The notes under the pieces: model-generated | What the model saw: the letters and a program-made list of their open reading frames with translations, nothing else | Databases searched by the model: none | Told to the model about the DNA's origin: nothing | Part shown: piece by piece, positions 31,800 through 42,790 of the stretch | How positions within the stretch are numbered: the first letter of the stretch is position 1 | How the letters are laid out: every line of letters starts with the position of its first letter | Source: Lepidurus packardi | Lineage: Eukaryota; Arthropoda; Branchiopoda; Notostraca; Triopsidae | NCBI GenBank assembly: GCA_023053545.1 | Contig: JAKZAN010000006.1 | Span: forward strand, 563,001 to 627,000 | Direction: 5' to 3' | Length of the DNA: 64,000 nucleotides | Made by a program: the position numbers and the translations under genes

Positions 31800-33600
31800 A
31801 CTGAATGAGATAAAATAGTGAACCCCTAACCGCAGCCTTGTAGTGTTAGCCCGGCTTCGCCTCTTAGGGCCTGTTCCCACTTGGCGCGTTACTTTTTGTT
31901 CGGTCTTAGCCCTTTTCGCTTGGAATGAACAGATGAGCAACTACGATCTATTTAGGAAGGGCCATGCGGATTAGTAAAGCGTCTTCCAAACAATAAAAAT
32001 CGTCGTCTGCATTTAACTTCTTTACAAGGAATGAGTTGACTTGTATAGGTACCTTGTTCCTATGACTAAGAAGACGCGGTCCAATGATCATCTCACGAGA
32101 GCTTTAGCCTACCTTTTGTCGACGCGTTGGACCAATAGAAACGATTGATACTGACACTCCTTTCAGTATAACGGTTTAAAGGATACACGCATTAGCGTAT
32201 CGCTTCTCAAAATATGGAATCCTAGAAACTTTTAAAGCGTCTCTCCATTTTCCAAGAAACTTAAAAAAGGATCAAGGATCATTCTAGCTTTGTTATGTAA
32301 ATCATGTGACCAATAAAAAGACTGACAAAAGAGTGTTGCCTACGCCGTTTATTATTAATAATAAAGAAAAGGATCAAAAGAGTGTTTTTTCAGATTCCTT
32401 TGTTTTCCTTTGCTATATGGATCGGCCGGTATGCAGTAAACCTATGCTGACCAGAAGTGCTCCAAAATTTTGGAATTTTTTAGCTGGAATAATAAACTCA
32501 TGCCTTGAAACTCCCAAATTATCGTGTGCCAGATCTGTGATGCGCCATTCACGCTATAGCATAGCTAATTTCCATTTCTATGGGAACAAAACATGTCTCT
32601 CATACAGCCCTGTCCTAGCTCAGATCCCCCTAAATGATTAGTACCTGTTCATGTGCGTAGTCCGCTCCAGAATTTTTCCGAACACGACCTTCATCCAATT
32701 GCCTTTTGAAAACCTTGTTACCCCCCTGTTGCTATGCTCTAAACTCACCTAATAACCCAGTAAATACGGTGGCGATTGACATATCTTCCAATGTAAAGGA
32801 ACTTTCTCAGTTCCAAGAATGGATCCAGACAAAAGTCCATAATGTCAACGATACATTCTCAAACCTCCCAGACTAGTTAAGAAAAGGGAACAAGCCAAGA
32901 TCAAACATTCAAATTCGCGCATCTTTTTCAAGTTCAGGGTCTGAAAAGAGATGGCGCTCGTTGCAAAACTGGATTCAGAGAAATTTTCCGATAGTGTTGC
33001 CTCCTTACAAGGTTCTTCTTATCAATTAAATCACTTCTTCCAAACAACGCAGTGTACTTAAAGATTACTAAAATGACGACTATAAAATGCATTTATAAAA
33101 TAATGAAGTGTTGTATAATAAGAGCACATTAAACGAAGTATAAACTAAAAGCGAAAATGTGTGAAATGTTGGTTTAATTTTTCAAAAAAGTCCGCTAAAA
33201 ATGGGTTTAGCCTCTACTCTACAAAAGCGACGAATCCTATTGGTGGGTTGGGCCAAAATACAGGCAGGGTCTCTTTTCAATATGGAAAAACGTTTTCAGG
33301 GCGTTTTTCCATAACGAATGCTGCAGGATCAAGGGACCTTTGACGGTTCAGCCAATGCCAAATGTATTACTTCTAAGCAAATTAACCTTGAACCCTTCCC
33401 TATTGTATTGTATGAAAAAGGATCTAATTTATTCGTTATTCGTATTAATTGCCACTTCAATGTTTCACGTTCTCTTATTACATACCTCAACCACAATAAG
33501 AGATTCCCTTCTGTGCTGAAAACAAAACACAAATGTTACTATTGGAATTGATTTTGTCCAGTACTATTAGTATTGTCAGTAGAACTCTTAATAATCGATG
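31800..33600. other. Intergenic cassette sequence between genes 1 and 2
   Basis: No supported gene. The stretch 32020-32640 is duplicated at 37900-38520, including a plus-strand frame (32306-32641) open in both copies for about 90 codons and starting TNKKT. Substitutions between the copies hit all codon positions and a one-base indel ends the match, so coding is doubtful. GAGATGGCGCTCG occurs at 32948. The segment 33140-33560 has ordinary chance ORFs only. Confidence 0.45.
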
Positions 33601-33775
33601 TCCATGAAAACGATATCGATCACTTACCCGGTTTTGAGCATGGTCTTAACAGCCAATCAGCTATCGGTTCCACTTCCTTCAGCCAACCAATGAAATCGCT
33701 TCACCTGTACAACAGACACGCGTACAATTAACTCATTTGCATCTTTGTACAGAGGTATTGGACCCTCAACCTGCC

Positions 33776-33783
33776 TATATATG
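33776..33783 (+). promoter_or_regulatory. TATA box of pseudoprotease gene 2
   Basis: TATATATG lies 134 bp upstream of the ATG at 33910, at the same distance and in the same context (GAGCTCGGACACACATCATT) as in gene 1. Confidence 0.65.
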
Positions 33784-33909
33784 AGCTCGGACACACATCA
33801 TTGTTGGGCTGGCACTCAATTAGTTCGATTAAACAGAGCTCCAGAGTTTCCTCGACCTAATAACTTTCGATTTTCATCCGAAAGCTGAGAGAGTATCCGC
33901 TCTAGCGAG

Positions 33910-35374
33910 ATGATTTCCACTCAAGTATTTGTACCAGCCCTGGTACTTTTGTCACTATTTCTTGCCGCCTCCGCTATCCCTACAGCGCCTTCCAACTCCA
34001 GCAACGAGGTACAAATTTGACTTATTTCTTAGGGCAAACGCACCCAGACTTAAAAGCTTTGGACATTTGCCCTTCATTGTACATATGTCTATTGCATTTT
34101 ATTCGACGCTTGGTTTAAATGTTAGACTTAATCTAACTATTTGCTAGAAAACGAATGAAGTAGAGATAGTACCGTCGCCTTCCGCCAGGGGAGGTATCCC
34201 TTTGGTAAGTCAAGTTCCTGTTCTCGCGGATCTGTTATTTCTTCTTGTCTAACGAAAAAGGAAATGTGTCATTTCAGGCGGTTGATTACCGTAAATCACG
34301 CTGCATGCCACCCTTTCGTCTAGACTTTATATACTTGGAGTATTTCAACACTAGAGGGTGTGCTTTTACTTCGTGGGCTCTTTCCGCAGCCTCCTTGGCT
34401 GAATACGTGGAATGCAAATTACTCAAACTACCTGGTCCCAGCGATTTCAGGTAATTTCTCGTGCTAATTTAACTAGCAAGAGACTCTAATGAGAATCTGA
34501 TCGACATTTTCATTTTCCAATAGTGTTCGGCAGTTGTTGGAATGCGTTAATTTAGGCTACGAAAGTACTAAACTCAACTGTTTTTTCCCACATTTCATGC
34601 CAGACCAGGACGCCTTTAATTACATCTTTTACCACGGCCTGGCACTGAATTCGACTTACCTAGCAGGGGTAAGGCTGTTCTTTAATCGAAACTGGACGAA
34701 AAAGCTGGATCCAAAGCCATTCCATTCTAGCAATTTTTTCCATTCCATTTCCATTTAGAAAGCCGGCATGGTTTCACCGATACTAACTATTTGTGAAGAT
34801 TCAAATTCCGACACAGCGTTCCAGTTCAAAAAGGGTTATAGAACCATCAAGCAAAATGATGAGCATAAGATGGCTAAAATCTTGGCCAAGCGAGGACAAC
34901 CCATTATTGCTACCTTGTACTTAAGAAAGGAGTATATTACTGTATTTAGCACAAGCAGCCCAGATCTGATGGACTACAAGTAAGTCGATAGGTTTTCGTC
35001 GGGGACATTGGACTCAAATGTTTTACTCGCTGTTTTCTAGGTCTGGAATTCTGGACCATGAGAAATTTTGCATAACGGATCTTTCGACTGTGAGTCCTTA
35101 CAAAATTTAAAATAGCTTATTTATGGAAGAGACAAGTTCCAGGGCTAAAATTTTAACTTTTTTAAACTAAAAAAAAAACTAGATGACTTCGGTAGATCTG
35201 CTGTTCAAAGCGAGCGTGATGGTGGTTGGGTACCGTAAAGAAAATGGCGTCGAGGTCTGGATTCTTCGCAACGACTGGTTTGGAGCCGACTGGGGTATGG
35301 GCGGGTACTTTTACCTCAAGCGAGGAGTTAACGCCTGTCATATTGCCCTGAATGCTCTTTACGTCTTGGACTAA
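33910..35374 (+). CDS. Secreted papain-fold pseudoprotease, copy 2, seven exons, 311 aa
   Basis: Exons: 33910-34008, 34148-34204, 34278-34450, 34524-34668, 34759-34979, 35041-35089, 35183-35374. All splice sites and phases match copy 1. The nucleophile position is Ser (CAFTSWALSAAS), the His position is Ala (FKASVMVVGY) and the Asn position is kept (RNDW), so the triad is broken here too. Between conserved blocks the protein differs strongly from copy 1: RLDFIYLEYFNTRG before the SW motif, LGYESTKLNCFFPHF after LLECVN, and YLRKEYITVFSTSSPDLM in exon 5, which is one codon longer. Introns stay nearly identical to the other copies (intron 1 is three bases shorter). AATTAAAG just after the stop may serve as a poly(A) signal. 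Confidence 0.85.
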
Positions 35375-35791
35375 TTCGTTTCAATTAAAGAATCTCTAAC
35401 GTGTCCGAGCTTGGAAACCCGGATTGTTTTATTTTCTATTGGGTTGTTTTTGTTCCTGGGTTGGTTTTCGGAATTTTGGGGTGCTGTTTCTTTATTACTA
35501 GTTTAATTTTGATCGAAACTTTTACGCGCGTTAATCTGAATATCCTTCTAAATTTGTTATGTAGTGTGAAATGGGTAAAGTAGTGAGTTTTGTGGGATCA
35601 ATGCACAGTTTAAGAAATACAAAACAAACATTCACCGTACACCAAAATCATACATTTTATTTCTGAAAGTAAAGTTTCAGACCAGAAAAAGGTTTTTCTT
35701 AAGCATTTAATTCTTACAAGGAATAGAAAGCACAGCCACATTAAACTGTTATTAATTTAAGAAGTAATAACGAAGTTTCGTATCTACAAAA

Positions 35792-37435
35792 GTTACCGAC
35801 GTTTCCCCTAACGTTAAGCCGGGATCCGTAGCGTTACTCCGGCCTGTCAATGCCATCAAGCACATCAAGGCTACAATGAATATTTGTATTAACCAATATA
35901 AAGCGAACTGAATGGGACGAAATAGTGAACCCCTAACAGGAGTCTTGTGAAATTAGCCCCTTACTTTTTATTATTTATTTTATTTATTACTTTTATTATT
36001 ATTTTATTACTTATTTTATTTATTTTATTACTTATTTATTATTTTATTTATTACTTTTATTTTATTTTTTTATTTATTACTTTTATTTATATTATTCGCC
36101 TCTTACTTTGTGTTCAGTCTTCGTGTTCGGAAAAAAAAGGTTCGTATTAAAGCTTTTAATTCTGCCAAGGAATAGAAAGCAAAGTCACATTAAACTGTAT
36201 TAATTTAAGAAGTAATAACGTAAGTTTCTTGTCTACAAAAAAGTTACCGACGTTTCCCCTAACGTTAAGCCGGGATCCGTAGCGTTACTCCGGCCTGTCA
36301 ATGCCATCAAGCATATCAACGCTACAATGAATATATGTATTAAACAATATAGTTTCTTGTCTACAAAAAAGTTACCGACGTTTCCCCTAACGTTAAGCCG
36401 GGATCCGTAGCGTTACTCCGGCCTGTCAATGCCATCAAGCATATCAACGCTACAATGAATATATGTATTAAACAATATAGTTTCTTGTCTACAAAAAAGT
36501 TACCGACGTTTCCCCTAACGTTAAGCCGGGATCCGTAGCGTTACTCCGGCCTGTCAATGCCATCAAGCACATCAAGGCTACAATGAATATTTGTATTAAC
36601 CAATATAAAGCGAACTGAATGGGACGAAATAGTGAACCCCTAACAGGAGTCTTGTGAAATTAGCCCCTTACTTTTTATTATTTATTTTATTTATTACTTT
36701 TATTATTATTTTATTACTTATTTTATTACTTATTTATTATTTTATTTATTACTTTTATTTTATTTTTTTATTTATTACTTTTATTTATATTATTCGCCTC
36801 TTACTTTGTGTTCAGTCTTCGTGTTCGGAAAAAAAAGGTTCGTATTAAAGCTTTTAATTCTGCCAAGGAATAGAAAGCAAAGTCACATTAAACTGTATTA
36901 ATTTAAGAAGTAATAACGTAAGTTTCTTGTCTACAAAAAAGTTACCGACGTTTCCCCTAACGTTAAGCCGGGATCCGTAGCGTTACTCCGGCCTGTCAAT
37001 GCCATCAAGCATATCAACGCTACAATGAATATATGTATTAAACAATATAGTTTCTTGTCTACAAAAAAGTTACCGACGTTTCCCCTAACGTTAAGCCGGG
37101 ATCCGTAGCGTTACTCCGGCCTGTCAATGCCATCAAGCATATCAACGCTACAATGAATATATGTATTAAACAATATAAGTTTCTTGTCTACAAAAAAGTT
37201 ACCGACGTTTCTCCTAACGTTAAGCCGGGATCCGTAGCGTTACTCCGGCCTGTCAATTCCATCAAGCATATCAACGCTACAATGAATATATGTATTAAAC
37301 AATATAGTTTCTTGTCTACAAAAAAGTTACCGACGTTTCCCCTAACGTTAGGCCGGGATCCGTAGCGTTACTCCGGCCTGTCAATGCCATCAAGTACATC
37401 AAGGCTACAATGAATATTGGTATTAAAGACTATAA
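35792..37435. repeat. Second 128-bp satellite array with a 440-450-bp higher-order duplication, downstream of gene 2
   Basis: Satellite units start at 35792, 36243, 36371, 36499, 36941, 37069, 37198 and 37326. The units at 35792 and 36499 are each followed by about 320 bp of other sequence: a CAATATAAAGCGAACTGAAT tail, a TTTATTA-rich block and GTTCAGTCTTCGTGTTCGG. These two non-satellite segments are near copies, so the array contains a duplicated compound unit. The tail CAATATAAAGCGAACTGAAT also closes the first array near 31788, showing a shared right border. Confidence 0.93.
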
Positions 37436-37439
37436 AGCG

Positions 37440-39600
37440 AACTGAATGGGACAAATAGTGAACCCGTAACCGCAGGCTTGTAGGGTCAGCCCGGCTTCGC
37501 CTCTTAGTTTTCGTTCGGTCTTAGCCCAGTTAGCGTTATTGGTGGGCGGGGCTGCGCCTCTCTGCGATTTGCTTCAGGAATTTGCGCGGAATTGGGATCC
37601 GCGAAAAGCAGAAAGATCAGAGTGAGAAAAACAAGAAAAGATCACAGGATATTTTCCTTGCAATCTGTAGACAAGTTAATTAACTTAAGGATGTAATCGT
37701 TTAAGAGAAAATGAGCTATTCACTCAGTTTCACCATTGATTTATCAAACAATTTCTAAAAAAGCCGAGTTCTGCAAGTGGACCGAGTCGCAATTGTAGTG
37801 AGAAGTAAACCGTTGATATATATTTGACTAGAAAACGTGGCTTTCCTTATATTCACTCTCTAGTATCGTAGTGGAACCTGGATTGAGAGAAAAACAATAA
37901 TCGTCTGCATTTAAACGTCTGGGTACACGGAAAGAGTTGACTTGTATAGTATCGTGTTCCTATGACTAAGAAGTCGCGGTCCAATGATCGTCTCACGAGA
38001 GCTTTAACCTACCTACTGTCGTCGGTTGGACCAATAGAAACGAGTGATACTGATACTCCTTTCAGTATAACGGTTTAGAGGATACACACATTAGCGAATC
38101 GCTTCTCAAAACCCTGAGTTCCCGAAACGATTAAGACGTCTCTCCATTTTCCAAGAAACTTAAAAAAGGATCAAGGATCATTCTTGTTCTGTTACGTAAA
38201 TCAAGTGACCAATAAAAAGACTGGCAAAAGGGTGTTGCCTACGCCAGTTATTATTAATAATAAGGAAAAGGATCAAAAGAGTGGTTTTGGAGATTCCTAT
38301 GTTTTAATTTGCTATATGGATCGGCGGATATGCAATAAACCTATGCTGACCAGAAATGCTCTAAAATTTTTGAATTTTTTAGTTGGAATAATAAACATAT
38401 GCCTTGAAACTCCCAAATTCTCGTGTGCCAGATCGGTGACGCGCCACCCACGCTATAGCGTACCTAATTTCCATTTTATGGGAACAATAACATGTTGTTC
38501 TCCCCCAAATCCCACTAAACGATTGACACCTGTTCATCTACGTAGTCCGCTCCAGAATTTTTCCGAACACGGCCTTTGTCCAATTGCCTTTTGAAAACAT
38601 TATTACCCCCGTGTTGCTATGCTCTAAACTCACCTAATAATCCCGTAAACCAGGTCTATTATACATTGAGAAGTCCGGAAGATGGTTTACACGGTTGGCC
38701 ATTGATATATCTTCCAATGTAAAAGAACTTCCTCAGTTACAAAAATGGATCCAAGTAAAAGGGTATAATATCAAAAATAACATTCTCAAACCTCCCAAAC
38801 CAGTTCAGAAAAGGTAACGTCAAAATCAAGATCAAACAAAAATCACTTTGATCTAAGCCAAAAGGCCGAGAAGCGATTCCCAAGATCAAAAATTCAAATT
38901 CGCGCAGATTTTACAAGTTCAGGGCCTGAAGACGGATGGCGCTCGTGTCGAACGGGTTTCAAAGAAACTTCCCTAGTGTTTACCCCTTACAAAGTGCTCC
39001 TTTCTAATTAAATCATTTCTTCCAGACAATGCGGTGTACTAATACATTTACTAAAAATGACGACTATAGATTTATAAATCAATTAAGTGTTCTATAAATC
39101 GGAGCACGTTAAACGAAGGATAAACTACCTAATTTGTGAAAGAATATAACTTTCAAGCGCTTCATGAGCTTTACATTACTGTACGGTAGATGCCGGATAC
39201 TAGGAAAACATTGACAACGTTTGTCATTGTTTTTGTGTCCGAATTTGAATGCTTTGATCATGGCTCGTTACCTTTTGCTGAACTGGTTTGAGAGGTTTGA
39301 GAATGTTATCTCTATATACCTGTGTGCCCTCCCCAAAAATAAATATGACGTTTAGGACGATGGCCTTGTTTGGAGCCGACACTTTAAAGTTTGATTTGCT
39401 TTGCATTAAGAAAATTGTTTGAAGGGCAATGTGCATAAAAGCTAGGTCAAACTTCTTAGTGTATCTTTACCTATATTACCTATTATTACTTCCAAACCTT
39501 CCAAAAAGGAGAAACCATGGACTTGAGATTTGTAGATCTGGAATGTTCTTCAATTTTTACGAAGTTTCGTTTTATTGGAATTCCTTTAAATCTTCGAAGA
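37440..39600. other. Intergenic cassette sequence between genes 2 and 3
   Basis: No supported gene. The stretch 37900-38520 duplicates the interval between genes 1 and 2; its plus-strand ORF (38184-38594) is the partner of the one at 32306. GGATGGCGCTCG near 38935 matches the one at 32948. Short ORFs at 39224-39436 (minus) and 39429-39611 (plus) look like chance. Confidence 0.45.
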
Positions 39601-39840
39601 GCTTCTCTTGAAACTGTAGAACTTTAACGAAATTTGGCCCTTTGCTGAACAGAATAAAAGTGCTTTATATCAATGGACGTCAACAACTTTATGTATGCTA
39701 CGAACCAAATTTAGCGCAATGAACTCAGCGGACGAGTTCCGGCACGCCAACCAATGGGAAATCGCTTCACCTGTACAATAGACACGCGTATAGTTAACTC
39801 ATTTGCATCTTTGTACGGAGGTATTGGACCCTACCTGCCC

Positions 39841-39848
39841 ATATATTA
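39841..39848 (+). promoter_or_regulatory. TATA-like box of pseudoprotease gene 3
   Basis: ATATATTA, 133 bp upstream of the ATG at 39974, stands where genes 1 and 2 have TATATATG. The element has lost its first T and the GAGCTC that follows, so this copy may have a weaker promoter. Confidence 0.5.
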
Positions 39849-39973
39849 GCCCGGCCACACATCATTGTAGGGCTGGCACTCAAATAGTTCGGTTAAACAG
39901 AGCTACAGAGTTTACTCGACATAGTAACTTTCGATTTTCGTCCGAAAGCTGAGAGATTGTCCGCTGCAGTGAG

Positions 39974-41441
39974 ATGGTTTCCATTCAAGCATTTGTACCA
40001 GCCCTGGTACTTTTGTCACTATTTCTTGCCGCCTCCGCTATCCCTACAGCGCCCGCCAACTCCAGCAACGAGGTACAAATTTGACTCATTTCTTAGGTAA
40101 AACGCACCCAGACTTAAAAGCTTTGGACATTTGCCCTTCATTGTACATATGTCTATTGCATTTTATTCGACACTTGGTTTAAATGTTAGTAGACTTAATC
40201 AAACTATTTGCTAGACAACTAATGAAGTAGAGATAGTACCGTCGCCTTCCGCCAGGGGAGGTATCCCTTTGGTAAGTTAATTTCCTGTTCTCGCGGATCA
40301 CTTATTTCTTCTTGTTTAACGAAAAAGGAAATGTGTCATTTCAGGCGGTTGATTACCGTAAATCACGCTGCATGCCACCCTTCAAGACACAGTTTACATA
40401 CTTCGACTTTCTAGCCACTTATGCGTGTTATTTGGCTTCATGGGCTCTTTCCGCAGCCTCCTTGGCTGAATACGTGGAATGTAAATCACTCAAACCACAT
40501 GTTCCCCGCGAATTCAGGTAATTTCTCGTGCTAATTTACTACCAAGAGAATCTAATGAGAATCTGATCGCCATTTCCATTTTCCAATAGTGTTCTGCAGT
40601 TGTTGGAATGCGTTAATGTTGGTAGGAGCAGTATTTTTATCAACTGTAACTCCGCGCATTTCATGCCAGATCAGGACGCATTTAATTACATCTTTTACCA
40701 CGGCCTGGCACTGAATTCGACTTACCTAGCAGGGGTAAGGATGTTCTTAAATCGAAACTAGAAGAAAAGGCTGTATTCAAAGCCATTCCATTCAAGAATT
40801 TTTTTTCCTTTCTATTTCCATTTAGAAAAAAGACACAACTTCAGCGAAGCCACTTCTTTGTGAACATTCAAATGCCGTCACAGCGTTCCAGTTCAAAAAG
40901 GGTTATAGAACCATCAAGCAAAATGATGAGCAAGTGATGGCTAAAATCTTGGTCAGCGGAGGACAACCCATTATTGCTACCTTGTATTTCAAAGAGGAAT
41001 ATACTACGCTCTTTCCTGACGACAAATATCTGATCAATTACAAGTAAGTTGAACTTTTTTTTTCGGGAACTTTTGACTGAAATGTTACAGTCGATGTTTT
41101 CTAGGTCTGGAATTCTGGACCATGAGAAAGTTTGCGAAAAGGATCTTTCGCTTGTGAGTTATTACAAAATTTAAAATAGCTTATTTATGGAAGAGCCAAC
41201 TTCCAGGGCTAAAATGTTGACCTTTTTAAAATCCGAAAAATATTACTAGGTACCAGACGAAAAGACGCTATTCAAAACTAGCATGATGGTGGTTGGGTAC
41301 CGTAAAGAAAATGGCGTCAAGGTCTGGATTCTTCGCAGCGACTGGTTTGGAGCCGACTGGGGTATGGGCGGGTACTTTTACCTCAAGCGAGGAGTTAACG
41401 CCTGCCATATTGCGCTGAATGCTCTTTACGTCTTGGACTAA
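39974..41441 (+). CDS. Secreted papain-fold pseudoprotease, copy 3, seven exons, 310 aa
   Basis: Exons: 39974-40072, 40215-40271, 40345-40517, 40590-40734, 40826-41043, 41105-41153, 41250-41441. Structure and phases equal copies 1 and 2. The nucleophile position is Ser (CYLASWALSAAS), the His position is Thr (FKTSMMVVGY), and the Asn position has also changed to Ser (LRSDW), so all three triad residues are gone. Variable segments are KTQFTYFDFLATYA before the SW motif, VGRSSIFINCNSAHF after LLECVN, and KPLLCEHSNAVT at the start of exon 5. Intron 1 differs from that of copy 1 at only two of 142 bases by my count. The 128-bp satellite is reduced to one truncated unit start at about 41851-41870. 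Confidence 0.85.
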
Positions 41442-41871
41442 TTCGCTTCAACTAAAGAATCTCTAAAGTGTCCGAGCTTGGAAACCCGGATTGTTTTATT
41501 TTCTATAGGGTTGTTTTTGTTTCTGGGTTGGTTTTCGGAATTTTGGGGTGCTGTTTCTTTATTACTAGTTTAATTTTGGTCGAAACTTTTACGCGCGTTA
41601 ATCTGAGTATCCTTTTAAAATTTGTTACGTAGTGAGAAATGGGTAAAGTAGTGAGTTTTGTGGGATCAATGCACGGTTTAAGAAATACAAAAAAAACATT
41701 CACCGTACACCAAAATCATACATCTTCTTTCTGAAAGTAAACTTTCAGATGGGAAAAAAGCTTTTAATTCTTCCAAAGAATAGAAAGCACAGCCACATTA
41801 AACTGTTATTAATTTAAGAAGTAATAACGATGTTTTTTTATCTACAAAAAGTTACCGACGTTTCCCCTAAC

Positions 41872-41975
41872 TACTTGAGATTGTACTTGTACTTGTACTT
41901 GAGATTGTACTTGTACTTGTACTTGAGATTGTACTTGTACTTGTACTTGAGATTGTACTTGTACTTGAGATTGTA
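41872..41975. repeat. ACTTGAGATTGTACTTGT microsatellite, unit 24 bp
   Basis: Four to five units of GAGATTGTACTTGTACTTGT plus ACTT follow directly on a truncated satellite start (GTTACCGACGTTTCCCCTAA at about 41851). The microsatellite thus interrupts what was the third satellite array. The minus strand reads as a VQVQSQVQ repeat, a by-product. Confidence 0.9.
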
Positions 41976-42080
41976 CCACTTTAACGAAATTTTGCCCTTT
42001 GGTGCAAAGAATAAATTGTTTTATATCTATCGACGTCAACAACCTTATCGTGTGCTGCGAACCAAATTTAAATGAGCTCA
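41976..42080 (+). other. Truncated fourth cassette: upstream sequence without a gene
   Basis: This block matches the upstream sequences of gene 1 (27767-27870) and gene 3 (39622-39730), including CTTTAACGAAATTTTGCCCT and TGCGAACCAAATTTAAATGA. After GAGCTCAA the homology stops and a 12-bp repeat begins. The core promoter and all exons are missing. Confidence 0.75.
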
Positions 42081-42085
42081 ACTTT

Positions 42086-42181
42086 GATCGGGTCTATGAT
42101 CGGGTCTCTGATCGGGTCTGTAATCGGGTCTCTGAACGGGTCTGTAATCGGGTCTCTGATTGGTTCTCTGATCGGGTTAAC
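42086..42181. repeat. 12-bp tandem repeat GATCGGGTCTCT, eight copies
   Basis: Eight imperfect copies of GATCGGGTCTCT run to 42181, and two further isolated copies occur at about 42194-42215. The unit is a multiple of three, so frames stay open across it. It separates the cassette remnant from the cuticle-protein relic. Confidence 0.9.
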
Positions 42182-42218
42182 AGACGTGCACTTTGATCGG
42201 ATCTCTGATCGGGTCAAC

Positions 42219-42442
42219 TTGCCCGATGGCCGCACTCAAATCGTCAGCTACAAGGCTGATGACTACGGCAACGTTGCTGACGTCAAGTACATTGGAGAAG
42301 CCAAGTACCCCGAAGAAAAACCCTACAGAACTGCCCTCAATACGCTGCCCCCCAAAACGATGCCTCAGCCTACAAGGCTCCCTCCTATGAAGCCCCCAAG
42401 ACCTATGCCGCCCCTACCCCTATTTACAAACCAAAGTATTAA
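42219..42442 (+). pseudogene. Cuticle protein relic (R&R chitin-binding end), frameshifted
   Basis: The frame from 42219 encodes LPDGRTQIVSYKADDYGNVA and then DVKYIGEAKYPEEKPYR, the C-terminal half of the Rebers-Riddiford chitin-binding consensus found in arthropod cuticle proteins. Near 42340 the coding frame shifts; the other frame continues YAAPQNDASAYKAPSYEAP and ends IYKPKY-stop at 42442, a typical cuticle tail. The N-terminal half of the domain and the signal peptide are missing and replaced by the 12-bp repeat, and no acceptor site is evident before 42219. I infer a truncated pseudogene. A sequencing error could explain the frameshift but not the missing 5' part. Confidence 0.65.
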
Positions 42443-42604
42443 GAGGTGTGATTTTTTGTAAAGCAGCTTGACAGAAGTATATCTTTTTATTTGTATTAAT
42501 TTGTTATATACTTGTATTATTGAAGTCAAGTCTGGTCATGAAGAAACTAGGTTCTGAAAAGGGTATGCCAGCTTATAGTTAGTGGTCTTTCCATGGGACA
42601 AGAA

Positions 42605-42700
42605 GAGAAATATGGGAAAGTAAAGGTCAACATGATCGACCTCAACCTGGATCCCCTTCACATCAGGTGCATTCCTGTTCAGCTGAACGAGGGACCATGA
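42605..42700 (+). pseudogene. Fragment related to the neighbouring MATH-BTB relic
   Basis: The frame reads EKYGKVKVNMIDLNLDPLHI and stops at 42700. VKVNMIDLNL matches LKVNLIDLNF of the larger relic at about 43099-43128, with clear nucleotide similarity (GGTCAAC-TGATCGAC). It seems to be a broken tandem copy of the same gene family. Confidence 0.4.
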
Positions 42701-42790
42701 GGGACTTCCATTACCTAGCCTTGAGCCACGCCAAACAGTTGACAAGCGGTTTAGTTAGCGCGGAACACTTCAGTTGGAAGCCAAACATAC

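Larger units (their letters stand above)
27640..42077. repeat. Segmental array: three gene-bearing cassettes plus a truncated fourth
   Basis: The three pseudoprotease genes start 5,786 and 6,064 bp apart and share upstream, intronic and downstream sequence. Distal intergenic parts also match: for example 32020-32640 corresponds to 37900-38520, including ACTTGTATAG, CTATGACTAAGAAG and CTCCTTTCAGTATAACGG. The block starting CTTTAACGAAATTTGGCCCT upstream of gene 1 (27767) and gene 3 (39622) reappears at 41980-42077 without a following gene, marking a fourth, truncated cassette. The region therefore grew by unequal exchange or repeated duplication. Confidence 0.85.
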
